A DNA stretch of 64,000 nucleotides, taken from the NCBI GenBank assembly GCA_019636375.1, contig JAHBXS010000001.1, positions 372,001-436,000 of the forward strand. The letters are read 5' to 3'. The stretch comes from Pirellulaceae bacterium. Its GTDB lineage: Bacteria; Planctomycetota; Planctomycetia; Pirellulales; Pirellulaceae. Both the position numbers and the translations under genes were made by a program. A model generated the notes under the pieces. That model was not told the origin of the DNA. It did no database searches and saw only the letters and a program-made list of their open reading frames with translations. Positions 41,825 to 50,968 of the stretch are shown one piece after another (the first letter of the stretch is position 1; each line of letters opens with the position of its first letter).

Positions 41825-42133
41825 ATGACAAACAATTCGTTGATTCGCTGGTGGGTTTATTTTGTCGGAGCACTTGGAGTTTCCGTCGTTCCCCTTTATG
41901 GTTTTTGTGTACGTGCCGCGCAAGACTCCCAAAATGTTTTGCCTTGGCTTTTGCTTGCATGGCTAATTAGTCTAGTCAACGCAATTAACTGCTTTGTGCA
42001 TTCTTCAAAGTTGTTGAAAACAACCCGATTTCTGGCAACAATCAGCCTATTGGTTTCAACGATTCTGGTTATTTTGCTTGTTCTTGGCTGTTGCGGAATC
42101 AGAAATGCAGTGGTAGAACTCTGGGCAGGCTAG
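41825..42133 (+). CDS. Small membrane protein, 102 aa
   Basis: Three hydrophobic helices are evident (about 10-26, 38-55 and 68-88), with only short polar connections. The ATG at 41825 (MTNNSLIRWW) is preferred; the frame is open from 41810. The spacing of 17 bases after the kinase stop suggests co-transcription with the FHA-GAF kinase, but no motif points to a function. It could be a membrane partner of the kinase. Confidence 0.6.
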   Translation: MTNNSLIRWWVYFVGALGVSVVPLYGFCVRAAQDSQNVLPWLLLAWLISLVNAINCFVHSSKLLKTTRFLATISLLVSTILVILLVLGCCGIRNAVVELWAG

Positions 42134-42319
42134 AGATGGCTTGCAAATCGATTCGTCAAAAAGCGACTCTATCGCCGAAGAGAATTCTATGTGTTATAGT
42201 TAAAATGACACTGCTGCATGAAAATTTAACAAAGTTCGTTGGTGCGTCCGTTGGCAATCAAAAATTGGCGTTGAATTCGAAAATGGTGTTTAGTTGCCGC
42301 AGCGATTGGGATCGTCGCG

Positions 42320-43138
42320 TTGTTAGTTGCAACATGGTTTGTTGGTGATGCATTGGTGTCACCTGCACAAAAGTCCGTTGGTCTTCCGCCACCGGATTTT
42401 CCGGCCTTGAACGTCCAAATTGAGTCTCAATCCGGATGCTCACTTTTTGGGTGGTATCTTCCCGAGCCGAACTCCGACGCAACCGTTATTCTTTTGCATC
42501 CGATCCGGAGCGACCGACGTTCAATGCTTTCACGAGCGAAACTATTTCGTCAACTGGGCTATTCGACTTTGCTGATTGATCTTCAGGCACATGGAGAATC
42601 GATTGGAAAGAACATCACAGTGGGACACCTTGAACAACACGACGTTTCCGCTGCAGTCGATTTTATACGCGACCGCCATCCAGAACAGAAAATTGCAATC
42701 ATTGGTCGTTCGCTAGGTGGCGCATCCACGGTATTTGCAAATCCAAACGTTGATGTGATCGTTTTAGAATCGGTCTTCCCAACGGTATCGGAAGCCGTTC
42801 ACAATCGTATAAATATTCAATTGGGCCCGTTGCACTACGTCGTCGCACCTCTTTTGCTGGTCCAATTGAATCCTCGCTTGGGGGTCTCACCCAACCAACT
42901 TTGCCCAATTGATGGACTTGCTCAAATCCAATGCCCTATTCTAATTGCCTCTGGAGATTGCGACAAACACACTACGATCGACGAAACGTCCCGCATGTTT
43001 GATGCTGCCAACCATCCCAAAAAACTTGTGGTTTTCGAAGGTGCTGGGCATGTGGATTTGCTTGCCTATGATCAGGCTAAATACGAAAATGAAATTATCG
43101 GGTTTGTCTGCCAAATCTTGAAAGGCGAAGTCCGTTAA
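42320..43138 (+). CDS. Alpha/beta hydrolase with N-terminal membrane segment; start uncertain
   Basis: The hydrolase fold is clear: VILLHPIRSDRRSM (oxyanion strand), the nucleophile elbow IGRSLGGAST (Ser), LIASGDCDKHT (Asp) and FEGAGHVDLLA (His), so the triad is complete. It resembles cytosolic serine hydrolases of the BAAT/dienelactone type and probably cleaves esters. The only standard start in frame is a TTG at 42320, yet the frame is open back to an ATT at 42275 and that stretch encodes RKWCLVAAAIGIVALLVATW, a good signal anchor. Either a rare start codon or a one-base indel after the ATG at 42283 explains this. If so the native gene starts around 42275-42283. Confidence 0.8.
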   Translation: MLVATWFVGDALVSPAQKSVGLPPPDFPALNVQIESQSGCSLFGWYLPEPNSDATVILLHPIRSDRRSMLSRAKLFRQLGYSTLLIDLQAHGESIGKNITVGHLEQHDVSAAVDFIRDRHPEQKIAIIGRSLGGASTVFANPNVDVIVLESVFPTVSEAVHNRINIQLGPLHYVVAPLLLVQLNPRLGVSPNQLCPIDGLAQIQCPILIASGDCDKHTTIDETSRMFDAANHPKKLVVFEGAGHVDLLAYDQAKYENEIIGFVCQILKGEVR

Positions 43139-43297
43139 GGCGGCACTGGGACTTCGCCACGCGATTTCTTAAGACTCGACCAGTCACGTTTCGATCGTCA
43201 TGGGTGAGTCTGACAAAAACCTCAGTTTGGCCTGGAATTTAAATCACAATCTTTCTACATTTACTTCCTGTTTGCTACTGTTAGTCTTTATCAAAAT

Positions 43298-43858
43298 ATG
43301 AAACCACGTTTTTTTTCATCGTCTGATCTGTTTCGAGCCTGGCTTGGTAGGCACTCGTCCACGGCCTCGGAATTGGTTGTCGGCTTCTGGAAAGTCGACT
43401 CGGGACGTCCATCGATGACTTGGTCACAATCAGTTGACGAGGCTCTTTGTTTCGGCTGGATCGATGGTGTACGCAAGAGAATTGACGATGATTCCTATCA
43501 GATTCGATTTACGCCGCGTAAAGAAGGATCAATCTGGAGTGCTGTGAATATTGCCAAGATTGAAATGCTGCGGGCGTCAGGAAAAATGACACCTGCCGGT
43601 GAAAAGGCCTTTGCGCTTCGAAACGACGAAAGGTCAGTAGTTTACGCTTATGAACAATCTTCGGCCGCTGAACTTACCGCAGAGGAATTACGAAAGTTCA
43701 AAAAGCACAAAAGGGCTTGGAAATATTTTGGCGAGTGTCCGCCGAGTTATCGCAAAGTGCTTTTGCACTGGATCTCAACTGCCAAAAAACCTGAAACCCG
43801 TGAACGAAGGCTGTTGCAACTTATCGACGCCAGCGCAGAAAGTAGGCGACTGCGGTGA
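43298..43858 (+). CDS. YdeI/OmpD-associated family protein, 186 aa
   Basis: The family pattern is SSSDLFRAWLGRHSSTASEL, VVGFWKVDSG, MTWSQSVDEALCFGWIDG, RFTPRKEGSIWSAVNIAKIE, and the C-terminal AWKYFGECPPSYRKVLLHWI with a helical Arg-rich end. All five blocks are in the normal order and the length is normal. Members of this family in enterobacteria are linked to resistance to antimicrobial peptides, but the biochemistry is not known. The ATG at 43298 lies right after an AT-rich stretch. The gene appears to stand alone. Confidence 0.87.
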   Translation: MKPRFFSSSDLFRAWLGRHSSTASELVVGFWKVDSGRPSMTWSQSVDEALCFGWIDGVRKRIDDDSYQIRFTPRKEGSIWSAVNIAKIEMLRASGKMTPAGEKAFALRNDERSVVYAYEQSSAAELTAEELRKFKKHKRAWKYFGECPPSYRKVLLHWISTAKKPETRERRLLQLIDASAESRRLR

Positions 43859-44074
43859 ATTATCAAGAGAATTAGAGTTCGCCGACCGGTTGGTTATTCT
43901 GTTGAAAAACATCCAAGCGTAACATCAAAAATATTCGCTTTCCCCGGTTATGATCGTAATCGCCAATAAATTGATTTGATTCAGAAATGCGTTACTTGGG
44001 CAAGGGCAAAAACTGCATTGACTTAACTGCGGTGAGTCAATCGCTTCTTAAAATTGGCCTGACGTCCCCAAATT

Positions 44075-44308
44075 TTAGGATTCAACAACCATAGAGTTTT
44101 GGGCAACGAAAATTGCCCCTAATGCACATTGAATCAAAATCATGTCATTCGATACTCGCTCGATGTAGGCATCGCGAAAATTTGGTAAACTTGACTCGAT
44201 GGCGGCGTTCGGAGTTTCGAATCGACGAGTGTCGCCTGGGTCGAGGGCCATTGGAGTTGTGAGATAGTTTGTAAATTTCTCTGCGTTTCGTCGCAGTTGG
44301 TTTTGCAT
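44075..44308 (-). CDS. Possible small protein, 77 aa
   Basis: Its MQNQLRRNAEKF start lies inside a longer open frame (to 44527) that overlaps the ChaN fusion gene. The last ~60 residues look protein-like: TTPMALDPGDTRRFETPNAA, then SLPNFRDAYIERVSND and a hydrophobic ILIQCALGAIFVAQ segment that may be membrane-associated. No ribosome site is visible, and the start lies only 20 bases from that of the divergent gene. A real small protein or a chance frame are both possible. Confidence 0.4.
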   Translation of the reverse strand: MQNQLRRNAEKFTNYLTTPMALDPGDTRRFETPNAAIESSLPNFRDAYIERVSNDMILIQCALGAIFVAQNSMVVES

Positions 44309-44327
44309 TTTTTGGAGAATACGCGGA

Positions 44328-47300
44328 ATGGGTCGGGATTTGCTTGTTATTTGGAACGTTCCATTTTTTGTCGCTTTGCGATTCTTCTTAATTGCTATTC
44401 TGACCATGGCGGGTACTGGGCTCGCGGCACAAGAAGGTGAGCGTTGGCGTTTTGCAAAATTGGTGGATAGTATTTCTATCCGAGTTGGGCACTCACACGA
44501 GAGGCTTGATTGGGACGAGTTGATCAAGCAACTTGCCGATGTCGATGTCGTGTTTCTCGGGGAAACGCACGACGACGATGCAACCCATGAACTGCAATTG
44601 GCCGTCTACCGCGAATTACTCGAAAGGCGAAATGGTGCGGTTGTTTTGGCGATGGAGATGTTTGAGCGAGATGTTCAGCCGCAACTGAATGCCTATCTCG
44701 CGGGTGAAATTGACGAGGCGACTTTTCTTCAGCAGGCCCGACCGTGGGGGAACTACCATGAAGGGTACCGCCCCTTGGTGGAACTGGCTCGGCAATACGG
44801 TAAACCGGTCGTGGCGTCGAACTTTCCACGCCCCTTACGCATGAAGCTGATGCAAGCCGGGGAGCAAGGATTGGATGGATTAGGGAACGATCGCAATTTG
44901 GCTCCAGCGGAATTGTTGCCTAACTCCGATTTGTATTGGAAACGAACCGACAATGCGACTCGGGGACACTCGGCGTTTATGCCCGCCGCAACATCTCCGA
45001 GCGAGCGTTTATTATCAACTCAGTCGTTGTGGGACAACTCGATGGGCGAGGCTTGTGTTTTGGCTTTGCGAGATAACCCTGGATATTCGGTTGTCCATTT
45101 GAATGGTGGTTTTCATTCGGAATACTGGGATGGTACGGTGGGCCAAGTTCGCCAGCGTTTGCCGGGGGCTTCCATAAAAACAGTTGCAATTCGCCCCGCG
45201 ACGAACCCTTCGACGGCTGAAATCAAGGGAGCACCAGTCGCTGATTTCGTCGTGATGGTTGACAATCGCGCGAAAAATCTTCGCGATGGTGTTCACAATG
45301 TAATTGTTTCTAACGAGCGGCCGTTTCGTTTGCATGTACCAAAGTGGGCCACAGCGGATCGTCCGGCGCCACTATTGATTTGGTTGGCCGATGATGGGTT
45401 GACGACTGAAGACGGTTTGGAATGGTGGAAGCTGGTTTTAGGAGACGAGGCCGCGATTGCCGTATTGCAACCGACACACTTGCAGCGAGAACGAGACATA
45501 ACCATCGGTGGGCGTTGGTTTTGGCCTGACCATTTTTCGGAAGATACAGGGGCAACGGTGCAAGCTATCGAACGTTTGTGGCAATACACACTCAGTCGCT
45601 TTCCTGTCGACAAATCGCGGGTTGTGTTGGCGGGTGAGGGAACTGGTGCGACGATGGCCTCTGCGGCAACCTTGTTGACTTCCAAAATGGACATCCAGAC
45701 GAAAGCTTGGAATCCTCGCCAATACGTCAAACTAAAAGATTTCCCATTGCCGCTTCTTGAAAATTGGGGTGATACAACTCCTCCCAAACGTTCCCTGACT
45801 GTTTACGGTGGTACGGATCACGAGAAATGGTGGCGAGAGGAATTGAAAGAGTATGCCACCGTTGGCTTGGAGAGCGAATGGCGAACTACAAAAGAAGACC
45901 CTTGGGAGGCGTCACTTGCTCAATCGAAAGTCCTCCGTTCGGCGTTAGGGATTCAAGCACAGAATCGAGAACCCTCCCAAAAGCGATATTTTTTGACCGA
46001 GTACGGAACCCCCCGCGAACGACATTGGTTGCGGGTGTTGGCTCATAAAAACAGTAGCGACACAACGCAAATCACTGTCGTTGATCGCCGAAAAATTGAT
46101 GGGTTGACTGGAGGCAATCGCGTCCAAGTTTCCTCGACGATCAATCCCGAAGACGTCGGGCGAATCCCTTTATGTCCCGGTGCCTTTGGGGGAACCACTG
46201 TTTTAGTCCTCGACGCAAACCAAGCGAACGCGGAACTTGACGATTGGCTTCAGCTTGAGCAATCCGATCCTCTGACAAAACGCAGCCGCTTTCATCGTTT
46301 GCGAATCGCTATCAATGGTCCTGGAGAACGGGGCCTAAAAGCGGTTTTGGAGAAGCTGCTCTCTGAGAATCGAAAAAACGTATTGGTTGTTCCAGCCACG
46401 TTTTACGCCGGAGACAGCGTGATGCGGACTTTGGAAGAGCAAACTGAATCGCTTGCCGACAGTATGACGATTCATTGGCTGCCCGGTCTCGGCGGAGAAG
46501 ATTTCCCAATTTCGGAAGCCGAACAGTCTTCGCAAGAACTCAGCCGGGAGCAAGCGACCGCTGTGATCAACGAAGTTTGGCAGGGGCTAATTGCCGATTT
46601 GAAAACGAAGTTGGATGCGGAGTTGAAGTCAGAAGAAATTCAAGCCGCCGGAAAGTCGATGAAAATCAAATCGCGTGAGTTTGGCGAAGCACTGGATACC
46701 GGTCGCTCTCTTTTTATCTCAATGCACGGCGGTGGAAATACGAGTGCGTCAGTCAACGATCGGCAATGGGAGAATCAGATTCGGTTGTATCAACCGGAGG
46801 AGGGAATCTATGTAGCGCCACGGGCTCCGACGAACACTTGGAACCTTTGGCACGAAGGCCACATCGATCCATTGTTTGATCGTTTGATTCTGGCCCATGT
46901 GTTGTGTCGGAATGTTGATCCTAATCGAGTCTATTTGTTGGGCTATAGTGCAGGAGGGGATGGAGTTTATCAATTAGCCCCGCGAATGTCGGATCGCTGG
47001 GCGGCGGTCGCGATGATGGCAGGCCATCCCAATGAAACTCGTTCGGAGGGTTTAAGGAACGTCCCCTTTTCGCTGTTCATGGGAGGCCAAGACGCTGCGT
47101 TCAACCGGAATCAAATCGCGGTAGATTGGCAAAAAAAGCTGAAGGAATTATCCACTAGCGATCCAGACGGCTACCGACATTGGGTCAAAATCTATCCAGA
47201 ACACGGGCACTGGATGAAGGGGGATGACCGCGAATCCCTTCCTTGGATGACTCAATTCCAGCGGATGTGTTGGCCCAAACGAGTGGTTTGGGTTCAAGAT

Positions 47301-47630
47301 GATGTAACACATCCCAGGCTTTATTGGTTGGGCGTGCCCAACGAGCAAGCCAAGGCGGGCGATCAAATCATCGCAGCAGTCAACGGCCAAACGATTGAAA
47401 TCTCTACAACAGTTGAACGATTGACGCTTTACCTAAATGACGAACTCGTGGACCTCGATCAGCCCATCAAAGTTCGCTGGAATGAACAAGAAGTGTTTTC
47501 TGGGAAGTTGGGCCGAAGCCGAGATGCGATTACCCGTTCATTGAGCGAACGATTGGATCGATACTTGGCGGCAACGGCGATCTTGGAAATTTCCGCTTCC
47601 GTTTCTGAAGAAATTCAAAACGACAAATAA
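44328..47630 (+). CDS. Secreted ChaN-like domain fused to hydrolase-type domains, 1100 aa
   Basis: A signal peptide (about residues 10-35, ending GLAAQ) is followed by a ChaN domain at ~50-320: DVVFLGETHDDDATHELQLA, LAMEMFERDVQPQLNAYLAG, ARPWGNYHEGYRPLVELAR, and LNGGFHSEYWDGTVGQV. ChaN binds stacked haem and was found as an iron-regulated lipoprotein. From ~330 on, two hydrolase-like parts follow: one containing VVLAGEGTGATMASAAT, the other with SMHGGGNTSASVND, YLLGYSAGGDGVYQLA (nucleophile Ser), LFMGGQDAAFNRN and PEHGHWMKGDD (His). So the C-terminal ~350 residues form a phospholipase/carboxylesterase-type enzyme with a complete triad, while the middle unit has lost most of its motifs. The fusion is unusual. 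The ATG at 44328 has GGAG upstream. Confidence 0.88.
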   Translation: MGRDLLVIWNVPFFVALRFFLIAILTMAGTGLAAQEGERWRFAKLVDSISIRVGHSHERLDWDELIKQLADVDVVFLGETHDDDATHELQLAVYRELLERRNGAVVLAMEMFERDVQPQLNAYLAGEIDEATFLQQARPWGNYHEGYRPLVELARQYGKPVVASNFPRPLRMKLMQAGEQGLDGLGNDRNLAPAELLPNSDLYWKRTDNATRGHSAFMPAATSPSERLLSTQSLWDNSMGEACVLALRDNPGYSVVHLNGGFHSEYWDGTVGQVRQRLPGASIKTVAIRPATNPSTAEIKGAPVADFVVMVDNRAKNLRDGVHNVIVSNERPFRLHVPKWATADRPAPLLIWLADDGLTTEDGLEWWKLVLGDEAAIAVLQPTHLQRERDITIGGRWFWPDHFSEDTGATVQAIERLWQYTLSRFPVDKSRVVLAGEGTGATMASAATLLTSKMDIQTKAWNPRQYVKLKDFPLPLLENWGDTTPPKRSLTVYGGTDHEKWWREELKEYATVGLESEWRTTKEDPWEASLAQSKVLRSALGIQAQNREPSQKRYFLTEYGTPRERHWLRVLAHKNSSDTTQITVVDRRKIDGLTGGNRVQVSSTINPEDVGRIPLCPGAFGGTTVLVLDANQANAELDDWLQLEQSDPLTKRSRFHRLRIAINGPGERGLKAVLEKLLSENRKNVLVVPATFYAGDSVMRTLEEQTESLADSMTIHWLPGLGGEDFPISEAEQSSQELSREQATAVINEVWQGLIADLKTKLDAELKSEEIQAAGKSMKIKSREFGEALDTGRSLFISMHGGGNTSASVNDRQWENQIRLYQPEEGIYVAPRAPTNTWNLWHEGHIDPLFDRLILAHVLCRNVDPNRVYLLGYSAGGDGVYQLAPRMSDRWAAVAMMAGHPNETRSEGLRNVPFSLFMGGQDAAFNRNQIAVDWQKKLKELSTSDPDGYRHWVKIYPEHGHWMKGDDRESLPWMTQFQRMCWPKRVVWVQDDVTHPRLYWLGVPNEQAKAGDQIIAAVNGQTIEISTTVERLTLYLNDELVDLDQPIKVRWNEQEVFSGKLGRSRDAITRSLSERLDRYLAATAILEISASVSEEIQNDK

Positions 47631-47664
47631 AAAAAAGGGAACCACAATTAGCAGTTCCCTTTGG
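47628..47664 (-). terminator. Rho-independent terminator of rtcB (may act in both directions)
   Basis: AAAGGGAAC (47634-47642) pairs with GTTCCCTTT (47654-47662). On the minus strand the hairpin is followed by a run of T residues, ending transcription of rtcB, whose stop is at 47703. In the plus direction the T run is only three bases. Confidence 0.75.
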
Positions 47665-47702
47665 AGCAATTGAAAGTACTTTGTTGGTCAAACGCGATTG
47701 AT

Positions 47703-49103
47703 CTAGTCTTCTGCCGGACTATCGTCGCCGCACATCATTACGATGCGTGGCGTGAACTGCCCAAGCGTTTCAACCAAATCCGTTTGAGCGGCCATCACTT
47801 CGCGAATGTCCTTGTAAACGCCGGGGACTTCATCAATCCCACCGGCTAACAAACGGACTCGTCGTTCTTTCAAAACGTCTACCCAGTCACGCCAGCGATA
47901 TTCCTTTTTGGCTGCCGTTCGCGACATCCGTCTTCCGGCACCATGCGATGCCGAGTTCAAACTGCGGAGTTCTCCCTTGCCGCGTACGATGTAGCAGGCA
48001 TCGGCCATGTTTCCTGGGATGATCCCCAGATCACCAGTCCCTGCGGGAGTTGCCCCCTTGCGGTGGACATACAATTCGCGGTCTCCGTGTTTTTCAATCC
48101 AGGCAAAGTTGTGGTGGTTCTCAACAGTCGCGAGAGCTTCGGCCCCTGCGAGTTGCAACACATTTCGATGGATAATCGCGTGATTCGCCGAGGCATAACG
48201 CCCCATCAGGTTCATCGCCGCCCAATACCCTTGTCCCGCTTCACTGTTCATATCGAGCCAAGCCAAATGGCATTTCTGCGAGTCCTTGCGAATCGTCGCA
48301 GGGGCGTTTTGCCTAGCAATTGTGGTGTAATGGCGGCAAACTTCTGCACCGCTGCCGCGACTGCCACTATGGCTCAATAATCCGACGTATCGTCCAGCAG
48401 GAATTCCCAACGAGTCGTCGGGAAGTTCTACGAGCCCCCACTCAACGAAGTGGTTGCCACTGCCGCTGGTTCCCAACTGAGAAACCGCACGGTCCTTCAT
48501 TCGCCGCGTGACGGCCGTAACGCTCCAGTCTTCGTCGAGGACCTCGTGATACTGTGGTCCGGATGTGTGGCTACGCCCCGCACCGAAAACGGTTCCATAT
48601 TCCAAAGCACGGTCAAGAGCCGCACATTTTTGCGAATCGTTTTCTGCCAACAAATCAAACGGCAAATCAGTTACCGTCAACTTGACTCGGCAAGCAATAT
48701 CGACTCCAACCCCATACGGAATTACGGCATCTTCGCAGGCAAGCACCCCTCCGATGGGCAAACCGTAACCAACGTGAGCATCGGGCATTAAAGCGGCAGC
48801 ACGGGAGATCGGCAATTCGCAAGCATTTTGCATCTGTTTGTGTGCGCCTGCGTCAAGGTCGTCGCCCCACGTCAGGTACCCAATCGGGTCGACCTGTTCG
48901 ATTTTTTCACAATTCAAAACGGCTTGAGCAAGTGGCTGCCAAACGGGATCGGCCAGAAAAGTCTCGGGAGCTTGGAGAATCAAAGGGATAGACTTCTTGG
49001 GGTTTTCCTTAACTTCCCCTTTTGCCGAGGCTTGAATGCACTGAATTGCCGTTTTAATGCAATCGGGATGCACACCAATTTGTAGAAGCTTTTTGGCGTT
49101 CAT
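47703..49103 (-). CDS. rtcB: RtcB-family RNA ligase
   Basis: RtcB joins RNA 2',3'-cyclic phosphate or 3'-phosphate ends to 5'-OH ends through a GMP intermediate, with Mn2+. Seen are MPDAHVGYGLPIGGVLA (first metal region), YGVGVDIACRVKL with the metal-binding Cys, LGTSGSGNHFVEWGLV with His, SHSGSRGSGAE, HNFAWIEKHG, VHRKGATPA and NSASHGAGRRMSR, which holds the guanylated His of the family. MNAKKLLQ at 49103 is the start; the longer frame has no basis. At 466 residues the length is normal. It is a single-gene unit with its own terminator. The likely job is tRNA or stress-related RNA repair. Confidence 0.95.
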   Translation of the reverse strand: MNAKKLLQIGVHPDCIKTAIQCIQASAKGEVKENPKKSIPLILQAPETFLADPVWQPLAQAVLNCEKIEQVDPIGYLTWGDDLDAGAHKQMQNACELPISRAAALMPDAHVGYGLPIGGVLACEDAVIPYGVGVDIACRVKLTVTDLPFDLLAENDSQKCAALDRALEYGTVFGAGRSHTSGPQYHEVLDEDWSVTAVTRRMKDRAVSQLGTSGSGNHFVEWGLVELPDDSLGIPAGRYVGLLSHSGSRGSGAEVCRHYTTIARQNAPATIRKDSQKCHLAWLDMNSEAGQGYWAAMNLMGRYASANHAIIHRNVLQLAGAEALATVENHHNFAWIEKHGDRELYVHRKGATPAGTGDLGIIPGNMADACYIVRGKGELRSLNSASHGAGRRMSRTAAKKEYRWRDWVDVLKERRVRLLAGGIDEVPGVYKDIREVMAAQTDLVETLGQFTPRIVMMCGDDSPAED

Positions 49104-49300
49104 AATTTCAATGGATCTTGTTGATGAAAATGTCTGTAGCGGCAAGGTTCAGCGGTTAACAGATTCCGAGATGAAATTGCGGTTACTTGCCCAATGAGCC
49201 TATCGGCGGGAAAAAGGTTCATGAACATTTCCCATTTTGGTGGAACTCGCAGAAAACAATGAGTTTTTGAAACTCGGAGCCGAGGTTCTGTCGGCATTGT

Positions 49301-50161
49301 CTACAACAAGCCCTGCGGTTTGCCGTTGGGAAAAACCTCCTCGACGACTTTACGGATGTATTCTTGGCGGTTTTTAGGACGCGGATGGGTGCTCAGAAAT
49401 TCGGGCGGATGTCCTCCACCAGACAATCGATCGAGCAACTCCAAGACATCTGTCATGTGTCGTGGATCGTAGCCGCCTAGAATCATCAATTCAATCGCCC
49501 AACGATCCGCCTCGAGTTCTTGCTGGCGACTGTAGCTTAACCCCACCAAATCAGTGACCATCTTCGCCATCTGCTGACCTGATACATCGCCGGTGATCAT
49601 ACCCCCAGCCGAGCTGATACCGCCCCACATTTGTCCTTGAGCCATTCGTTGTGCACTATGCCGTTCGAGAACATGTCCCATTTCATGCCCCAAAATTCCG
49701 TAGAGCTGGCCGGGGTGATTGAGTTGATAGTACAGGCCCTCTGTGATAAATACTTGTCCGCCCGGCAAAGCGAATGCGTTGACGGTACGATCATCGGCGA
49801 GCAAATGGAACTGAAACTGGTAAGGTAGTTGTCGGTTTTCATTTTTTAGCCGATTGTTCAATCGCTCGACCAATGTCTCACCAACCAACTTGACCTTTTG
49901 GGTAGCGAGTTCATCTCGAGAAAAACCATTGAACTGCCGAGCCATTTCGCGAGCAGCCTGTAATCCCAAGGCCCGTTCTTGGTCAAAAGAAATTCCGCCG
50001 ACTCGCTGAGCACGACCTGTAATTGGATTGACCTCGGTATTGGACATATAACCAATGACCGAAAACAAAATAATCACGGCTGCCAAGATTAGGCGAACTT
50101 TGATCGTCGAAGTTGTTTGTTGGCGTGAGCGAACTTGATATTCGTTGCGGGATCGATTCAT
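49301..50161 (-). CDS. M48-family membrane-anchored zinc metallopeptidase, 286 aa
   Basis: One N-terminal membrane helix (about residues 23-41, IKVRLILAAVIILFSVIGYM) is followed by the peptidase domain. The zinc motif HExxH is in YGILGHEMGHVLERHSAQRM near residue 160 and the third ligand Glu in RQQELEADRWAIEL near 215. AFALPGGQVFITEGLY before it is the family-specific edge strand. Members such as BepA and HtpX degrade or refold envelope proteins; this one lacks a TPR domain and so resembles LoiP/YcaL types. The ATG at 50161 is the only sensible start. It is a single-gene unit. Confidence 0.92.
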   Translation of the reverse strand: MNRSRNEYQVRSRQQTTSTIKVRLILAAVIILFSVIGYMSNTEVNPITGRAQRVGGISFDQERALGLQAAREMARQFNGFSRDELATQKVKLVGETLVERLNNRLKNENRQLPYQFQFHLLADDRTVNAFALPGGQVFITEGLYYQLNHPGQLYGILGHEMGHVLERHSAQRMAQGQMWGGISSAGGMITGDVSGQQMAKMVTDLVGLSYSRQQELEADRWAIELMILGGYDPRHMTDVLELLDRLSGGGHPPEFLSTHPRPKNRQEYIRKVVEEVFPNGKPQGLL

Positions 50162-50562
50162 AATGAAAAAGCAGACATAAATTGTGATGACAATCGACTA
50201 TCGTAACTGGAACCCGCCGCGTTGCAATCGGCTCCAGGCTCGAATCGACAAACTGGACAACACAAAAATCAAAGAGTCGATAACCAGAGAATCCCTGAAA
50301 CCCAAAGGTGAATTTGAATCGGCTTAAGTCAAATAGGCTTGCCGCGACGATCTTGCCTCGAATCGTTGGCAAAGCCTCGAATTTTACGATGAATTTTGTT
50401 TGCCGTCTGTTTGATTTCCATTTACAACCCTATAATTTGTTGAAGAACGGCTTGGAAATCAAGTCGGAGACGTTTCGGAGACGTTGTCGTGAGTTCGCGG
50501 AATTGTCGGCGGCCTCCTTTTTTGTGAAATTCAGACCTTTTTCCCTTTTTCGGAGAGTCGCC
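50162..50562. other. Divergent spacer upstream of ybaB
   Basis: It probably contains the promoters of the M48 gene and of ybaB-recR. A TATAAT at 50431-50436 fits a -10 box but no matching -35 at normal spacing was seen. The frame open upstream of ybaB is not conserved in style and was not taken as coding. Confidence 0.5.
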
Positions 50563-50931
50563 ATGTTTAAAGGAATTGGAAACCTCGCCAGTATGTTTAG
50601 AAACATGCAGGATATGGGCGGGAAAATGGAGCAAATTACTGAAACGCTGAAATCGGCACGAGTGACGGGGGCTGCCGGCGGGGAGTTGGTAAAAGTTGAG
50701 GCGAACGGCCTGGGACAAGTCCTCAAAATCTCCATCGATCAGGTGTTGCGAGAAGACGCTGACTGGGAAATGATCCAAGACTTACTCGTCGCGGCCTTCA
50801 ACGACGTCACGACCAAAGCCAAGGAAAAACACGTGGCAGCGATGTCCGAACTGACGGGTGGATTCGATTTACCTGGACTGGGAGACGCCCTCAATCGAAT
50901 GGGAATGGGGCCAGGACCAAGCGGAAGTTAG
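50563..50931 (+). CDS. ybaB: Nucleoid-associated protein, YbaB/EbfC family
   Basis: It is a small DNA-binding protein that forms dimers with a tweezer shape. Seen are MFKGIGNLASMFRNMQDMGG and MEQITETLKSARVTGAAGG at the N-terminus, then GELVKVEANGLGQVLKISID, the beta-hairpin, and the helix MIQDLLVAAFNDVTTKAKEK followed by MSELTGG-FDLPG. The C-terminus is Gly/Met-rich. The ATG at 50563 is preceded by GGAGAG. Its partner recR begins about 40 bases downstream of the stop, an arrangement common across bacteria. Confidence 0.95.
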   Translation: MFKGIGNLASMFRNMQDMGGKMEQITETLKSARVTGAAGGELVKVEANGLGQVLKISIDQVLREDADWEMIQDLLVAAFNDVTTKAKEKHVAAMSELTGGFDLPGLGDALNRMGMGPGPSGS

Positions 50932-50968
50932 TGGTGCATTCGAGAAATTTTGTGGATCGTTAACGTCT

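Noticed and set aside
50411..50436. Promoter TTGATT/TATAAT upstream of ybaB
   Set aside because: The spacing is only 14 bases, too short for a standard promoter, so only the -10-like box was mentioned.
50308..50562. N-terminal extension of ybaB
   Set aside because: The known family begins MFKG with a good ribosome site at 50563; the extension is not family-like.
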